DNA of 64,000 bases from Bacillota bacterium (GTDB lineage: Bacteria > Bacillota > Negativicutes > CTSoil-072): the NCBI GenBank assembly GCA_017889545.1, contig JAGFZV010000002.1:186001-250000 (forward strand), read 5' to 3'. Shown here one piece after another: positions 51,382 through 61,455 of this stretch; positions within the stretch are counted from its first letter, which is position 1; every line of letters starts with the position of its first letter. The notes under the pieces were generated by a model. The model worked only from the letters and a program-made list of their open reading frames with translations, was not told the DNA's origin and searched no databases. A program made the position numbers and the translations under genes.

Positions 51382-51813
51382 TTGTTTATGGGTGAATATC
51401 AACATAACGTTGATAGCAAGGGACGTGTTATTTTGCCGGCGAAGTTCCGCGAACTGCTGGGCGAAATGTTCGTCGCCACAAAAGGCCTTGACCGGTGTTT
51501 GTTCATTTATCCCAAAGAAGAATGGACGATTTTAGAGGAAAAGCTGAAAAAACTGCCGCTGGCAAAACAGGAAGCGCGCGCTTTCGTCCGGTTTTTTTTC
51601 TCGGGAGCGGCAGAATTGGAATTTGATAAACAAGGACGGGTGCTTCTGCCCAATAATTTGCGTGATTACGCTGGGTTGGAAAAAGACATTGTTGTCGTCG
51701 GTGTTTCCAGCCGGATTGAAATTTGGGACAAGCAAGCCTGGATTGATTACAATAACGAGATAGGTCCGACCGTGACGCAGATCGCTGAAAATTTGGTTGA
51801 TTTGGGAATTTGA
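51382..51813 (+). CDS. mraZ: MraZ, transcriptional regulator of the dcw cluster
   Basis: A 143-residue DNA-binding protein with two SpoVT/AbrB-like halves. [21 protein letters not shown] is the family start, and [17 protein letters not shown] the second half. The start is TTG 51382, giving the usual MFMGEYQ N-terminus; an in-frame GTG at 51355 lies inside the operator repeats. It should bind the repeats just upstream. Confidence 0.95.
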   Translation: MFMGEYQHNVDSKGRVILPAKFRELLGEMFVATKGLDRCLFIYPKEEWTILEEKLKKLPLAKQEARAFVRFFFSGAAELEFDKQGRVLLPNNLRDYAGLEKDIVVVGVSSRIEIWDKQAWIDYNNEIGPTVTQIAENLVDLGI

Positions 51814-51827
51814 TGAGGTGATCTTCT

Positions 51828-52784
51828 TTGGAAGAATTTTCGCATGTGAGTGTCTTGTTCCATGAAAGCCTGAACGCTTTAATAACAGATCCGGAAGGGA
51901 TTTACGTTGACTGTACATTAGGAGGCGCCGGCCATTCGGCTGGTATTGCCGCTCGATTGCGGCCCAAAGGCAGGCTGATTGGAATTGACCAGGACCCGGA
52001 CGCGATCCGGGCAGCCCGTGAACGGCTTTTGGCCTTTCCTTGTCAGGTTGATATCGTACAGGAAAACTTCCGGTTTTTGCCTGCTATTCTTGACCGTCTG
52101 GGGATTAAAGAGGTCGATGGAATATTGTTTGACCTAGGTGTTTCATCGTATCAGCTTGATCGCCCCGAACGCGGGTTTTCCTATATGCAGGATGCTCCGT
52201 TGGATATGCGGATGGACCCGGGAGCGGCATTGTCCGCTTATCAGGTTGTCAATGATTATTCGGAAGAAGAATTGGCGAAACTGATTTTTCGTTATGGCGA
52301 AGAACGCTGGGCGAAGCGCATCGCAAAATTTATTGGTGAGAAACGAAAAGGGAAGCCGGTTGAAACAACCGGTGAACTGGTAGAGATTATAAAAGCCGCT
52401 ATTCCGGCCAAGGCTCGCCGGGAGGGGCCTCATCCGGCTAAACGGACTTTCCAGGCGATACGGATTGAAGTAAATGGGGAACTGGAAATTCTGGAACAAA
52501 CGTTTATCGCTGCTGTTAAGCGTTTGAAACCTGGTGGCCGGTTGTGTATTATTACCTTTCACTCTTTAGAAGATAGAATTGCCAAACACACTTTGAAATC
52601 ATTAGCGCAGGGCTGTATTTGTCCTCCTCATTTGCCGATATGCAATTGCAAGCATCAGCCTGAAGTGAAAATTTTCGGTAAGGCTATCGCTCCAACCGCT
52701 GAGGAAATTGAGAACAATCCCCGGTCACGCAGCGCGCGGCTTCGGGTTGCAGAGAAAATAGTGTCAGGCAAAGTTGCGAACTAA
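51828..52784 (+). CDS. rsmH: 16S rRNA (cytosine-1402-N4)-methyltransferase
   Basis: A 318-residue SAM-dependent methyltransferase. [17 protein letters not shown] is the SAM loop, [15 protein letters not shown] and [17 protein letters not shown] are RsmH signatures, and [13 protein letters not shown] closes the domain. The start is TTG with GAGGTGATC. It lies 14 bp after mraZ. Confidence 0.96.
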   Translation: MEEFSHVSVLFHESLNALITDPEGIYVDCTLGGAGHSAGIAARLRPKGRLIGIDQDPDAIRAARERLLAFPCQVDIVQENFRFLPAILDRLGIKEVDGILFDLGVSSYQLDRPERGFSYMQDAPLDMRMDPGAALSAYQVVNDYSEEELAKLIFRYGEERWAKRIAKFIGEKRKGKPVETTGELVEIIKAAIPAKARREGPHPAKRTFQAIRIEVNGELEILEQTFIAAVKRLKPGGRLCIITFHSLEDRIAKHTLKSLAQGCICPPHLPICNCKHQPEVKIFGKAIAPTAEEIENNPRSRSARLRVAEKIVSGKVAN

Positions 52785-52810
52785 TTATAAAAAGGGGGGG
52801 CCATGAAAGA

Positions 52811-53269
52811 ATGTTAGCAAAGAGAAAAGAAGAATGGGATTTTTATGTGGAACAAACGGCTCCGGATGTTTCCGCCAAGGTAAAGGAAACATACCCAGTT
52901 CGTCAATTGCAGACTCGATTTTTTGGACTTATTCTTTTTTTGGCTGCAATGGCGATGATCCTTACGCTTCAGAATTCATTCATCGTAAGAAACGGTTATG
53001 ATGTTGTGCAAGTAAAAAGTGACATTGTTAAAATGGAAAAAGAAAATGAACTTTTGCAGTTGGATATTGCAAAAATGAAGTCTCCGCAACGAATCCAGGC
53101 GATTGCAGCCAAGGATCTGGGGATGATTTCGCCGCAAAATATTTATCATGCGTCTGCCGGTTCACAGAAGGCAAGCTATGTGACGATTGCACAACAGCAG
53201 CAGTCGAAAGAAAATCGGGGCGCAGGGATTTTTGCCTTCAATAAAACGGAAACGAAGAACGGATTATAG
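52811..53269 (+). CDS. ftsL: Cell division protein FtsL-like
   Basis: A 152-residue bitopic protein. A cytoplasmic N-terminus of about 40 residues precedes one transmembrane segment (FFGLILFLAAMAMILTL) and a heptad-rich extracytoplasmic coiled coil (VVQVKSDIVKMEKENELLQL). Position after rsmH fits FtsL of the divisome. It is followed by a terminator, not by ftsI. Confidence 0.85.
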   Translation: MLAKRKEEWDFYVEQTAPDVSAKVKETYPVRQLQTRFFGLILFLAAMAMILTLQNSFIVRNGYDVVQVKSDIVKMEKENELLQLDIAKMKSPQRIQAIAAKDLGMISPQNIYHASAGSQKASYVTIAQQQQSKENRGAGIFAFNKTETKNGL

Positions 53270-53295
53270 GTAAGATAAGGTACCGGATAACGCAG

Positions 53296-53320
53296 CAGCA
53301 GCCATTTTGGCTGCTGTTTT
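53296..53320 (+). terminator. Rho-independent terminator after ftsL
   Basis: CAGCAGCCA / TGGCTGCTG with a 3-nt loop, then TTTTGC. Confidence 0.75.
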
Positions 53321-53353
53321 GCATAGAAAACGGTTCACCCTTCTGCGTCATGC

Positions 53354-53413
53354 TTTATCCTTCGCACAGTCTGGCAGGTCTGCATTCATGTTTTGCGGGC
53401 AACAGACTTTTTT
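53354..53413 (+). terminator. Second terminator-like hairpin with a repeated word, in the ftsL-murE gap
   Basis: AGTCTG (53368-53373) pairs with CAGACT (53403-53408), followed by TTTTTT. Its left flank, TTTATCCTTCGCACAG-CTG, is shared with the structured segment at 30929-30946. The gap is where ftsI/spoVD lies in most Firmicutes dcw clusters. Confidence 0.5.
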
Positions 53414-53521
53414 GCGGAAAGAGTTGCAAAAAGGTCGCCAGAGTGTAAGAATAGAGAGTGTGTTTTAGGGTGAGTTTTAGGAACGGAAGGGATTTTCCTG
53501 AAGAGTATTGGAGGTGGCAAT

Positions 53522-55012
53522 ATGGCTAAAAGTTTACAGGAGTTGACATCGTTGTTGCCGAATGCCGCGGTTGACGGAGACATTGCAATTGAAATTACAT
53601 CGATAACCCATGATTCCCGTGAAGTCGTTCCAGGTACTTTGTTTGTATGTCTTACGGGAGCCAAGGCGGATGGACACGATTATATTGCCCAGGCGAGGAA
53701 ACAAGGCGCAGCAGCTGTTTTGGTTGAAAAACCGGTTGACGATGTGGACGGACTTACGGTAATTACCGTGAAAGATACTCGCAGTGCGATGCAGATAACC
53801 GCCCCGGCTTTTTTTGATTATCCGGCCCGGAAAATGCGTCTGATTGGGGTTACCGGTACCAATGGCAAAACGACGACGACGCATATTCTGCGCAGTATTC
53901 TAAGCAACGCCGGGTTCAAGGTTGGATTGATCGGTACAATCCACACATTAATTGGGGATCAGGTTTTCCCAATGAAAAATACGACACCGGACGTAATTGA
54001 TTTGCAGGCGCTGTTAGCTAAGATGGTTGAAGAGGGGATGGACTATGCGGTGATGGAAGTTTCTTCGCATGCTGTTGCCTTAAACCGCATTGCCGGCTGT
54101 GAATTTGATGTTGGAGTATTCACCAATATCACTCGTGATCACTTGGATTTTCATCAGACCTTCGAAAATTATATAGACGCCAAGGCCGGTTTGTTTCGGC
54201 ATTTAGGCGCAGCGGGCTCGGTCAAGACAAATAAAATGGCAATCATCAACATTGACGATCCTGCAGGAGCCGTAATGCAGGCGAATTCGTCCTGCAGCAT
54301 AATGACTTATGGATTAAGCGAAAAGGCTTCGTTGAGGGCCGCCAATATCCATGTACATGCCGATGGCGTTTCGTTTTCTGTGGAAGGATCCTTCGGCAGT
54401 ATTCCTCTGCAACTGAAGATTACAGGTATTTTTAATGTATATAACGTATTGGCGGCCGTTGGCGCCGCGTTGGCTGAACAAGTAGGCTGGCCGTTAATCA
54501 AAAAGGCCTTGGAGGAATTTGAGAGTGTACCGGGCCGGTTTGAACTGGTGCGGACCGGGTTGCCGTTTAGCATCATTGTCGATTACGCGCATACCCCGGA
54601 TGGGTTGGAGAATATTTTGAAGACCGCGCGTGAATTTGCCATTGGAAGGATCCTGATTGTGTTTGGCTGCGGCGGAGACCGGGATCGGACCAAACGTCCG
54701 ATCATGGGACAGTTGGCAGTCAAATATGCCGACATTGCGATCGCGACTTCGGATAATCCCCGGACAGAAGACCCGGCAGCAATTTTACAGGAAATCGAAG
54801 TAGGCATGAAGCAGGGCGAAACAGATGAGAAACAATATGAAATTATTATTGATCGAAAATCGGCAATCAAGAGAGCTCTTCAACTTGCCGGTAAGCAGGA
54901 TATTGTCATTATTGCCGGCAAGGGGCATGAAACCTATCAGATACTTGGCAATAAGACCATTCATTTCGATGACCGTGAAATGGCTCGACAGCTTGCTCAG
55001 GAGGTGGTGTGA
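53522..55012 (+). CDS. murE: UDP-MurNAc-L-Ala-D-Glu:meso-diaminopimelate ligase
   Basis: A 496-residue Mur ligase. Walker A is GVTGTNGKTTTTH. The DNPR sequence in SDNPRTEDP is the motif of enzymes adding meso-diaminopimelate (lysine enzymes differ here). GKGHETYQ is near the C-terminus. It is the third amino acid addition in peptidoglycan precursor synthesis. GGAGGTGG precedes the ATG. Confidence 0.96.
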   Translation: MAKSLQELTSLLPNAAVDGDIAIEITSITHDSREVVPGTLFVCLTGAKADGHDYIAQARKQGAAAVLVEKPVDDVDGLTVITVKDTRSAMQITAPAFFDYPARKMRLIGVTGTNGKTTTTHILRSILSNAGFKVGLIGTIHTLIGDQVFPMKNTTPDVIDLQALLAKMVEEGMDYAVMEVSSHAVALNRIAGCEFDVGVFTNITRDHLDFHQTFENYIDAKAGLFRHLGAAGSVKTNKMAIINIDDPAGAVMQANSSCSIMTYGLSEKASLRAANIHVHADGVSFSVEGSFGSIPLQLKITGIFNVYNVLAAVGAALAEQVGWPLIKKALEEFESVPGRFELVRTGLPFSIIVDYAHTPDGLENILKTAREFAIGRILIVFGCGGDRDRTKRPIMGQLAVKYADIAIATSDNPRTEDPAAILQEIEVGMKQGETDEKQYEIIIDRKSAIKRALQLAGKQDIVIIAGKGHETYQILGNKTIHFDDREMARQLAQEVV

Positions 55013-56403
55013 TGGCGTCATTTACTGTAGCGGAAGTGCTTGCGGTGACCCAAACCTTGCTGGACGGAGCTGTTTTTCAAGAGACGTTTTCTGGAGTATC
55101 AACAGACACGCGAACGCTGGAACCGGGAAATTTATTTATTGCTTTGTCCGGTGACCGGTTTGACGGTCACCGTTTCCTAAAACAAGCTGCCAAAGCCGGA
55201 GCGGCCGGAGTATTGATCAGCATGACGGCGGCGCTGCAAGATTTACCGGCTGGTATTACGGTGTTTCGTGCAGCGGATACGTTGGCAGCATTTCAGGGAC
55301 TGGCAAAATTTCATCGACAGAGGTATACTATTCCAGTGGTAGCAATCACCGGCTCCAATGGCAAAACAACGACGAAAGACTTGACGGCGGCAATATTGGC
55401 CAGCCGCTGGCGTGTTTTAAAAACGGAAGCGAATTATAACAATGAGATCGGGTTGCCGAAAACGTTACTTTCCCTTGCTTCAGAACACCAGGCTGCTGTG
55501 CTGGAGATGGGCATGCGCGGAACCGGTCAAATTCGGGCGTTATGTGAAATCGCGGCGCCTACAATTGGTATTATCACGAATGTAAGTGAAACTCATATTG
55601 AATTATTGGGTTCTCTGGAAAATATTGCAAAAGCAAAGCGCGAATTGGTGGAATCAATTCCTGCAAGCGGCACGGTTATTTTGAACGCGGATAATTCTTA
55701 TGTATCGGCAATGCGGGAACAGGCAGTTGGCCATGTAGTGACGTATGGTCTGGGGTTGGATGCCGATGTTCGGGCCGAACAAATTGAAACCGGGCAGGAG
55801 ACGACAAAGTTTGTCTGTCATACGCAGCAGGGTGAATTTGCTGTTGTCCTTCCTGCGATCGGGCGGCATAATGTTTACAATGCACTGGCAGCGATAGCGG
55901 CCGGTTTGGCGATGGGGCTTGTTCCACAGGAAATTCAGGCTGGAATCAGCAGTTTTGCGACGACTGCTATGCGTTTGCACAAGATTGCTGTGGGCGGCTG
56001 CACCATATTGAATGATACGTACAATGCCAGTCCTGCGTCGATGGCTGCAGCGATCGACGCACTCGTCAGCATAGCGGTTGGCCGGCGAGTAGCGGTGCTG
56101 GCCGACATGCTGGAATTAGGGGATATTGCGATAAGTGCGCATCGCCAAATCGGCGAAAAGCTGGCGAACGAAAAAATTGATGTGCTGGTTACAGTTGGAG
56201 AATTGGCGAAGCATATTGCCGCTGCCGCCAAAGAAAAAGGCCTTGTCGGCGCAGTGGCTTGTTCGGATCATGCGGCGGCTCAGAGAGAATTGAACAGGCT
56301 GTTGAAGCCTGGAGATACGATTTTGGTAAAAGGTTCCCGGGGAATGAAAATGGAGCAGATTGTTGATTATCTGTCAAATATCAGTACCGGGACTGCATCA
56401 TAG
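55012..56403 (+). CDS. murF: UDP-MurNAc-tripeptide:D-Ala-D-Ala ligase
   Basis: A 463-residue Mur ligase. AITGSNGKTTTKD is the ATP loop, and LNDTYNASPASMAAA the MurF signature. ATG 55012 overlaps the murE stop (TGATG) with AGGAGGTG just upstream, so translation is coupled. Confidence 0.96.
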   Translation: MASFTVAEVLAVTQTLLDGAVFQETFSGVSTDTRTLEPGNLFIALSGDRFDGHRFLKQAAKAGAAGVLISMTAALQDLPAGITVFRAADTLAAFQGLAKFHRQRYTIPVVAITGSNGKTTTKDLTAAILASRWRVLKTEANYNNEIGLPKTLLSLASEHQAAVLEMGMRGTGQIRALCEIAAPTIGIITNVSETHIELLGSLENIAKAKRELVESIPASGTVILNADNSYVSAMREQAVGHVVTYGLGLDADVRAEQIETGQETTKFVCHTQQGEFAVVLPAIGRHNVYNALAAIAAGLAMGLVPQEIQAGISSFATTAMRLHKIAVGGCTILNDTYNASPASMAAAIDALVSIAVGRRVAVLADMLELGDIAISAHRQIGEKLANEKIDVLVTVGELAKHIAAAAKEKGLVGAVACSDHAAAQRELNRLLKPGDTILVKGSRGMKMEQIVDYLSNISTGTAS

Positions 56404-56429
56404 TGCGAACAAGCTAATGGAGGATTTGT

Positions 56430-57404
56430 ATGCAGGAATTGTTTTATGCTGCAGCGTTGTCATGTACTGTGGCTTTGGTGTTGGGACCATTGATCCTTCC
56501 TGTCTTGAGCAAGCTTAAGTTTGGGCAGAGTATCCGTGAGGAGGGGCCGCAGGGGCATTATGCGAAGGCAGGAACGCCTACAATGGGCGGGGTAATTATT
56601 CTGACGGCGCTTACAGCGGCTTCGCTGTTTTTTGCAGGCGGCAGCAGGGAATTGTGGTTGGTTTTATTTGTTACCGTCGGACATGGGGTTATTGGCTTTC
56701 TGGATGATTATATCAAGGTTGCTTTAAAACGGTCATTAGGACTGAAGGCAAGGCAAAAATTGGCTGGACAAGTCCTGATAGCAGCAGTATTGGCATATGT
56801 GGCAACTGTTTTTTTTGGCCGGGGGACAGATCTTTGGATCCCTTTTGTGGGGGCCCAGGTTGAGTTAGGGTTCTTTTATTACATTTTGATTTTTTTGGTG
56901 TTAGTCGGTACAACAAATGCGGTGAATTTGACAGATGGATTGGACGGCCTTGCCGCCGGCACCGGCACAATTGCGTCACTGGCATACGCTTGCATTGCAT
57001 TTTTTTTCGGACATGCGGAATTAGCTGTTTTTTGTATGGCTCTGGCCGGCGCTTGTTTAGGTTTTTTACGTTATAATGCCCATCCGGCAAGGGTTTTCAT
57101 GGGAGATACCGGCTCGTTGGCGATTGGCGGCGCCCTGGCGGCGGTCGCAGTGATGACCAAGACGGAATTACTGCTGGTTGTCGTTGGCGGAGTCTTTGTT
57201 GTAGAAGCATTATCCGTAATTATCCAAGTGATTTCGTTTAAGTCGACTGGAAAACGGGTTTTTCGGATGAGTCCGATCCACCATCATTTTGAATTGTCTG
57301 GATGGGCGGAAACAAAAGTCGTGAAAGTATTTTGGCTAGCTGGCGCAATTTGTGCGTTGCTTGGATTATCGATGATGATCATCAGCCGGTCGGGAGGAAT
57401 ATGA
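56430..57404 (+). CDS. mraY: Phospho-MurNAc-pentapeptide transferase
   Basis: A 324-residue membrane enzyme forming lipid I. GFLDDYIKV, NAVNLTDGLDGLAAG, FMGDTGSLA and the HHHFELSGWAE loop are the conserved MraY motifs. About ten transmembrane segments. GGAGG precedes the ATG. Confidence 0.97.
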   Translation: MQELFYAAALSCTVALVLGPLILPVLSKLKFGQSIREEGPQGHYAKAGTPTMGGVIILTALTAASLFFAGGSRELWLVLFVTVGHGVIGFLDDYIKVALKRSLGLKARQKLAGQVLIAAVLAYVATVFFGRGTDLWIPFVGAQVELGFFYYILIFLVLVGTTNAVNLTDGLDGLAAGTGTIASLAYACIAFFFGHAELAVFCMALAGACLGFLRYNAHPARVFMGDTGSLAIGGALAAVAVMTKTELLLVVVGGVFVVEALSVIIQVISFKSTGKRVFRMSPIHHHFELSGWAETKVVKVFWLAGAICALLGLSMMIISRSGGI

Positions 57405-57405
57405 A

Positions 57406-58761
57406 GTGAAATTTGCGAATAAAAAAATCGTAGTATTAGGGGCGGGGGTCAGCGGCATTGCTGTAGCCCTTATTTTGCAGCAAGAGGGCGCGAACGTGAT
57501 TCTTAGCGATACGCGTGCCCGGGAACAATTGCGTCATGATGTGGCCCCGCTGGAAAGCGCAGGAGTAACACTGATACTTGGCGAACAGAGCGCGACATTG
57601 TTGTCTGCTGTTGATTATCTGGTATTATCGCCTGGAGTGTCCGTATATCATCCTCTGGTCGAGGAAGCCAGAAAGCGTGGCATACTTGTCATGAGTGAAA
57701 TTGAAGTCGCTTATCATCTATGCCGGGTACCGATTGTGGCGATTACGGGTACGAATGGCAAAACGACAACGACAACCCTGGTAGGTGAGATGTTTCGGAA
57801 GGCGGGAATTCATATTGCTGTTGGCGGCAATATTGGCGAGGCGTTATCGCAAGAAGTGCGTGATTTATTGCCGGGAAGCGCTGCAGTGGCGGAAATATCC
57901 AGTTTCCAGCTGGAAGGTGCGATCGATTTCCGGCCACATATTGCCGCTATACTGAATATTACACCGGACCATATTGACCGCCATCGTACACTGGAGAATT
58001 ACCGGGCAACGAAAGAGAAAATTTTTGCCCGGCAGACTCCGGAAGATTTTCTTATTCTGAACTATGATGATCCGACAGTACGCTCTATGGCGGAAAAAAC
58101 TTCTTCCCAGGTTTTTTTCTTTAGTCGCCGGCAGATACTGCCATCAGGTATTTTTTTGGATGGGGATATGCTTCGAATCTGCTGGAAGGACCAGGACCTT
58201 GTTGTGTGTTCAGTAGCGGATATGAAATTATTTGGAGCCCATAATGTGGAAAATGCTTTGGCCGCCTGTGCCGCAGCGTATCTATACGGCATCGGAGTGC
58301 AGGATATGGCGGCAGTATTAAAAACGTTTGCCGGAGTGGAACACCGAATTGAACCGGTAGCTACGCTTGGCGGCGTAACTTATTACAATGATTCCAAGGC
58401 CACTAATCCGGAATCATCGATAAAGGCGCTGGAAGCTTTCGAAGGACATATCATTTTGATTGCCGGCGGCCGGGATAAAAATACGGATTTAACAGAATTC
58501 ATGAAATTAGCCGCCGAAAAAACGGATGCATTGATTTTACTGGGTGAAGCAAAGGAACGCTTTGCCGAGGCTGCGGCTAAACAAGGCGTTCAGCAAATTC
58601 ATCATGCCGCTGATTTTCCGGAGGCGGTGAAATTGGCTGCGCAGTTAGCCAAACCGCCGCAAGTCGTCTTGTTGTCGCCGGCCTGTGCGAGTTATGACAT
58701 GTTTAATAATTATGAAGAGCGCGGCAGAGTCTTTAAGGAATTGGTGCGCTCATTGACATAA
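57406..58761 (+). CDS. murD: UDP-MurNAc-L-alanine:D-glutamate ligase
   Basis: A 451-residue Mur ligase. VVLGAGVSGIAVA opens the UDP-binding domain, AITGTNGKTTTTT is the ATP loop, and YNDSKATNPESS is the MurD signature. The start is GTG with GGGAGGAA. The next gene is murG, with no ftsW/spoVE between them. Confidence 0.96.
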   Translation: MKFANKKIVVLGAGVSGIAVALILQQEGANVILSDTRAREQLRHDVAPLESAGVTLILGEQSATLLSAVDYLVLSPGVSVYHPLVEEARKRGILVMSEIEVAYHLCRVPIVAITGTNGKTTTTTLVGEMFRKAGIHIAVGGNIGEALSQEVRDLLPGSAAVAEISSFQLEGAIDFRPHIAAILNITPDHIDRHRTLENYRATKEKIFARQTPEDFLILNYDDPTVRSMAEKTSSQVFFFSRRQILPSGIFLDGDMLRICWKDQDLVVCSVADMKLFGAHNVENALAACAAAYLYGIGVQDMAAVLKTFAGVEHRIEPVATLGGVTYYNDSKATNPESSIKALEAFEGHIILIAGGRDKNTDLTEFMKLAAEKTDALILLGEAKERFAEAAAKQGVQQIHHAADFPEAVKLAAQLAKPPQVVLLSPACASYDMFNNYEERGRVFKELVRSLT

Positions 58762-58790
58762 ATGAGCTTTGAAAGTAAGGAGGATTTTTT

Positions 58791-59933
58791 GTGCGGATTA
58801 TCATGGTCGGCGGGGGTACCGGCGGACATATTTACCCTGCCATTACGATTGCCCGGGTCATGCAGGCCGAGGCGCCAAACTGCGAAGTGCTGTTTATCGG
58901 TACGGAGCAAGGGTTGGAAGCTGATATTATACCAAAAGAAGGATTTGATTTTGCTACCATTGATATCTGCGGGTTAGAACGTAAAATCTCCTGGAAGAAT
59001 ATAAAGACATTAGGGAAAATAGTAGGAAGTTTATGGCAATCATGGAAAATTATTCGCAAATTCCAACCGGATTTGCTGATTGGAACCGGCGGTTATACTT
59101 GCGGACCGGTGTTGCTGGCAGGGAGCTTAATGAGGATCCCGACGCTGATCCAGGAACAAAACGTGATTCCTGGAATCACCAACAAAATCTTGGCGAAGTT
59201 TGTGAGTCGGGTTGCTGTGGGATATCCGGAAGCGGTTTCGGCTTTTGACGATGAAAAAAAAGTAGTCGTGACCGGCAATCCTATCCGGAATGACGTTATT
59301 TCCGTCAGCAGAGAGGAAGGGTTGGCGGCTTTCGGGTTGGATCCTGCCAAACTGACGGTGCTGGTTTCCGGCGGCAGCAGAGGAGCCCGCAGTATTAACC
59401 GGGCGATGGAATTTGTCTGTCGGCAGATTGCCGAACGAAACGATGTTCAAATCTTGCATGTTACCGGACAAAGCGAGTATAATGATGTGGTCGGAAAATA
59501 TAAGCAATCGAATATTGACGGCAATTCTGCCGGCAATATTGTCGTAAAGCCTTATTTGTACAATATGCCGCTGGCATTAGCGGTTGCAGATGTGGTTGTG
59601 TTCCGGGCTGGGGCCGTTGGGTTGGCAGAGATTACGGCGCGCGGTATCCCATCGATTTTGATACCCTATCCCTATGCGGCGGAAAATCACCAGGAGTTTA
59701 ATGCCCGGGTATTGGAAAAAGCGGGTGCAGCCGTGATCATCCGTGATTTTGAGTTAACTGGTCCGTTATTACATGCAACCATAAAGGAATTGTTGGAAAA
59801 CCGGGATCGGTTAGCCAGGATGTCAGCTGCCAGTAAAAAATTAGGCCGTCCGCAGGCCGCCCATGATATTGTCCAGTCGGCCCTGCAACTTGTAGCGTCG
59901 TATGGTGTAAAGACGCCGGAGCGCACTGAATAA
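58791..59933 (+). CDS. murG: UDP-GlcNAc:lipid I N-acetylglucosaminyltransferase
   Basis: A 380-residue GT-B transferase making lipid II at the inner face of the membrane. GGGTGGHIYPAIT, GTGGYTCGPVLLAG, SGGSRGARSIN and PYPYAAENHQEFNA are MurG motifs. The start is GTG with AGGAGG. Confidence 0.96.
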   Translation: MRIIMVGGGTGGHIYPAITIARVMQAEAPNCEVLFIGTEQGLEADIIPKEGFDFATIDICGLERKISWKNIKTLGKIVGSLWQSWKIIRKFQPDLLIGTGGYTCGPVLLAGSLMRIPTLIQEQNVIPGITNKILAKFVSRVAVGYPEAVSAFDDEKKVVVTGNPIRNDVISVSREEGLAAFGLDPAKLTVLVSGGSRGARSINRAMEFVCRQIAERNDVQILHVTGQSEYNDVVGKYKQSNIDGNSAGNIVVKPYLYNMPLALAVADVVVFRAGAVGLAEITARGIPSILIPYPYAAENHQEFNARVLEKAGAAVIIRDFELTGPLLHATIKELLENRDRLARMSAASKKLGRPQAAHDIVQSALQLVASYGVKTPERTE

Positions 59934-60012
59934 AGAAGAGTTTCGATACATGCAACAAAATGCGCAAATGACCGTATCAATTAGGGATGCGTTTTTGAAA
60001 GGGGATACTAGT

Positions 60013-61401
60013 TTGCTGGAAAAGTTAAAACATATTCATTTTATTGGAATTGGCGGGGCAGGCATGAGTGCGATTGCCAAGATACTGTTGGAGATGGGCT
60101 TCACGGTGTCTGGATCTGATTTGTGCCAAACGGATATGACCATGAAATTAGCGAAAGCGGGTGCGATGATTTTCACCGGTCATGCAGCTGAAAATATTGT
60201 TTCCGCTGATGCGGTAGTGATTTCCACTGCCATTCCGGAACAAAATCCGGAATTGAGGGCAGCGCGTGAACAAGGCATAGTGGTGTTTCACCGGGCTGAT
60301 CTGGTTGCTGCAGTGATGAACCTGCAGTCAGGGATTGCTGTGGCCGGCGCGCATGGAAAGACCACAACAACTTCGATGATCGCTTTGATGCTGGAGAAGG
60401 CGGGTGTTGACCCTACGGTGATTATTGGCGGCGAATTGCACGATATCGGCGGAAACGCAAAGCTGGGAAAAGGAAAATATCTTGTTGCCGAAGCAGATGA
60501 AAGCGACGGGTCGTTCTTAAAATATTCTCCCCATATTGCCGTTGTGACGAATATTGAGAATGATCATATGGATCATTACAAAACAATGGAGAATATTAAG
60601 TTGGCATTTCGTGCGTTTCTTTCGCATATATCGGCGGATGGGGCGGCTGTTGTTTGCTTTGACAATGCGTATCTGCGCGAATTGGCCGCTTTGACGGATC
60701 GCACGTATTTTTCCTATGCGATTGATCATGAAGCGGATTATATGGCGAAAAATATCCGTACTTTTGGCGCTGCTACAATGTATGACGTGTTTTACCATGG
60801 CGCATTACTGGGAACGGTAAAAATTGATGTTCCCGGACGGCATAATATATTGAATTCTTTGGCGGCTTTAATCGTTGGATTAACTGTTGGCCTTGATTTT
60901 GACGTTGCCGCGGCGGGCTTGTCCTGCTTTACAGGTGTAAAACGCCGTTTTCAGACGAAGGGGCGTGTCAGTGGCGTCTGGGTAGTCGATGATTATGCTC
61001 ATCACCCTACAGAGATCAAAACTACGTTAATGGCAGCCCGGCAAACAAATCCCGGTCGTCTGATTTGCGTATTTCAACCGCATCGCTACACGCGGACTGC
61101 ATTCTTGCGTGAAGAATTCGGCAAGGCTTTTGAGCCGGCTGATTTACTGGTTTTGACGGATATTTATGCCGCAGGCGAAAATCCTATTGAGGGAATTAGC
61201 GGTTTGACGATCCCAGAAGAGGTCGAGCGCCAGGCCAAACAAAGGCCGACATATATTTCTGATCGTACGAAAATTGCCCGTTATTTGGCTGAAATTGTAG
61301 AAGAAGGCGATTTGGTTATTACGATGGGCGCAGGAAATATTTATTTGGCAGGGGAAGAACTGGTGGAAAAATTGGTGTCAACGCAAAGTGTAGCGCAATA
61401 A
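60013..61401 (+). CDS. murC: UDP-MurNAc:L-alanine ligase
   Basis: A 462-residue Mur ligase. IHFIGIGGAGMSAIA is the UDP-binding loop, AGAHGKTTTTS the ATP loop, and DDYAHHPTEI the C-terminal signature. TTG 60013 is preferred because AAAGGGGA lies 7 nt upstream and gives the usual MurC N-terminus; ATG 59950 (21 residues longer) is the alternative. In Firmicutes murB often follows; here ddl does. Confidence 0.95.
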   Translation: MLEKLKHIHFIGIGGAGMSAIAKILLEMGFTVSGSDLCQTDMTMKLAKAGAMIFTGHAAENIVSADAVVISTAIPEQNPELRAAREQGIVVFHRADLVAAVMNLQSGIAVAGAHGKTTTTSMIALMLEKAGVDPTVIIGGELHDIGGNAKLGKGKYLVAEADESDGSFLKYSPHIAVVTNIENDHMDHYKTMENIKLAFRAFLSHISADGAAVVCFDNAYLRELAALTDRTYFSYAIDHEADYMAKNIRTFGAATMYDVFYHGALLGTVKIDVPGRHNILNSLAALIVGLTVGLDFDVAAAGLSCFTGVKRRFQTKGRVSGVWVVDDYAHHPTEIKTTLMAARQTNPGRLICVFQPHRYTRTAFLREEFGKAFEPADLLVLTDIYAAGENPIEGISGLTIPEEVERQAKQRPTYISDRTKIARYLAEIVEEGDLVITMGAGNIYLAGEELVEKLVSTQSVAQ

Positions 61402-61455
61402 GCAAATAAGGTGTATGATAAAAAATACAATGCTGGATGTAAGGAAGGGAAAAGA

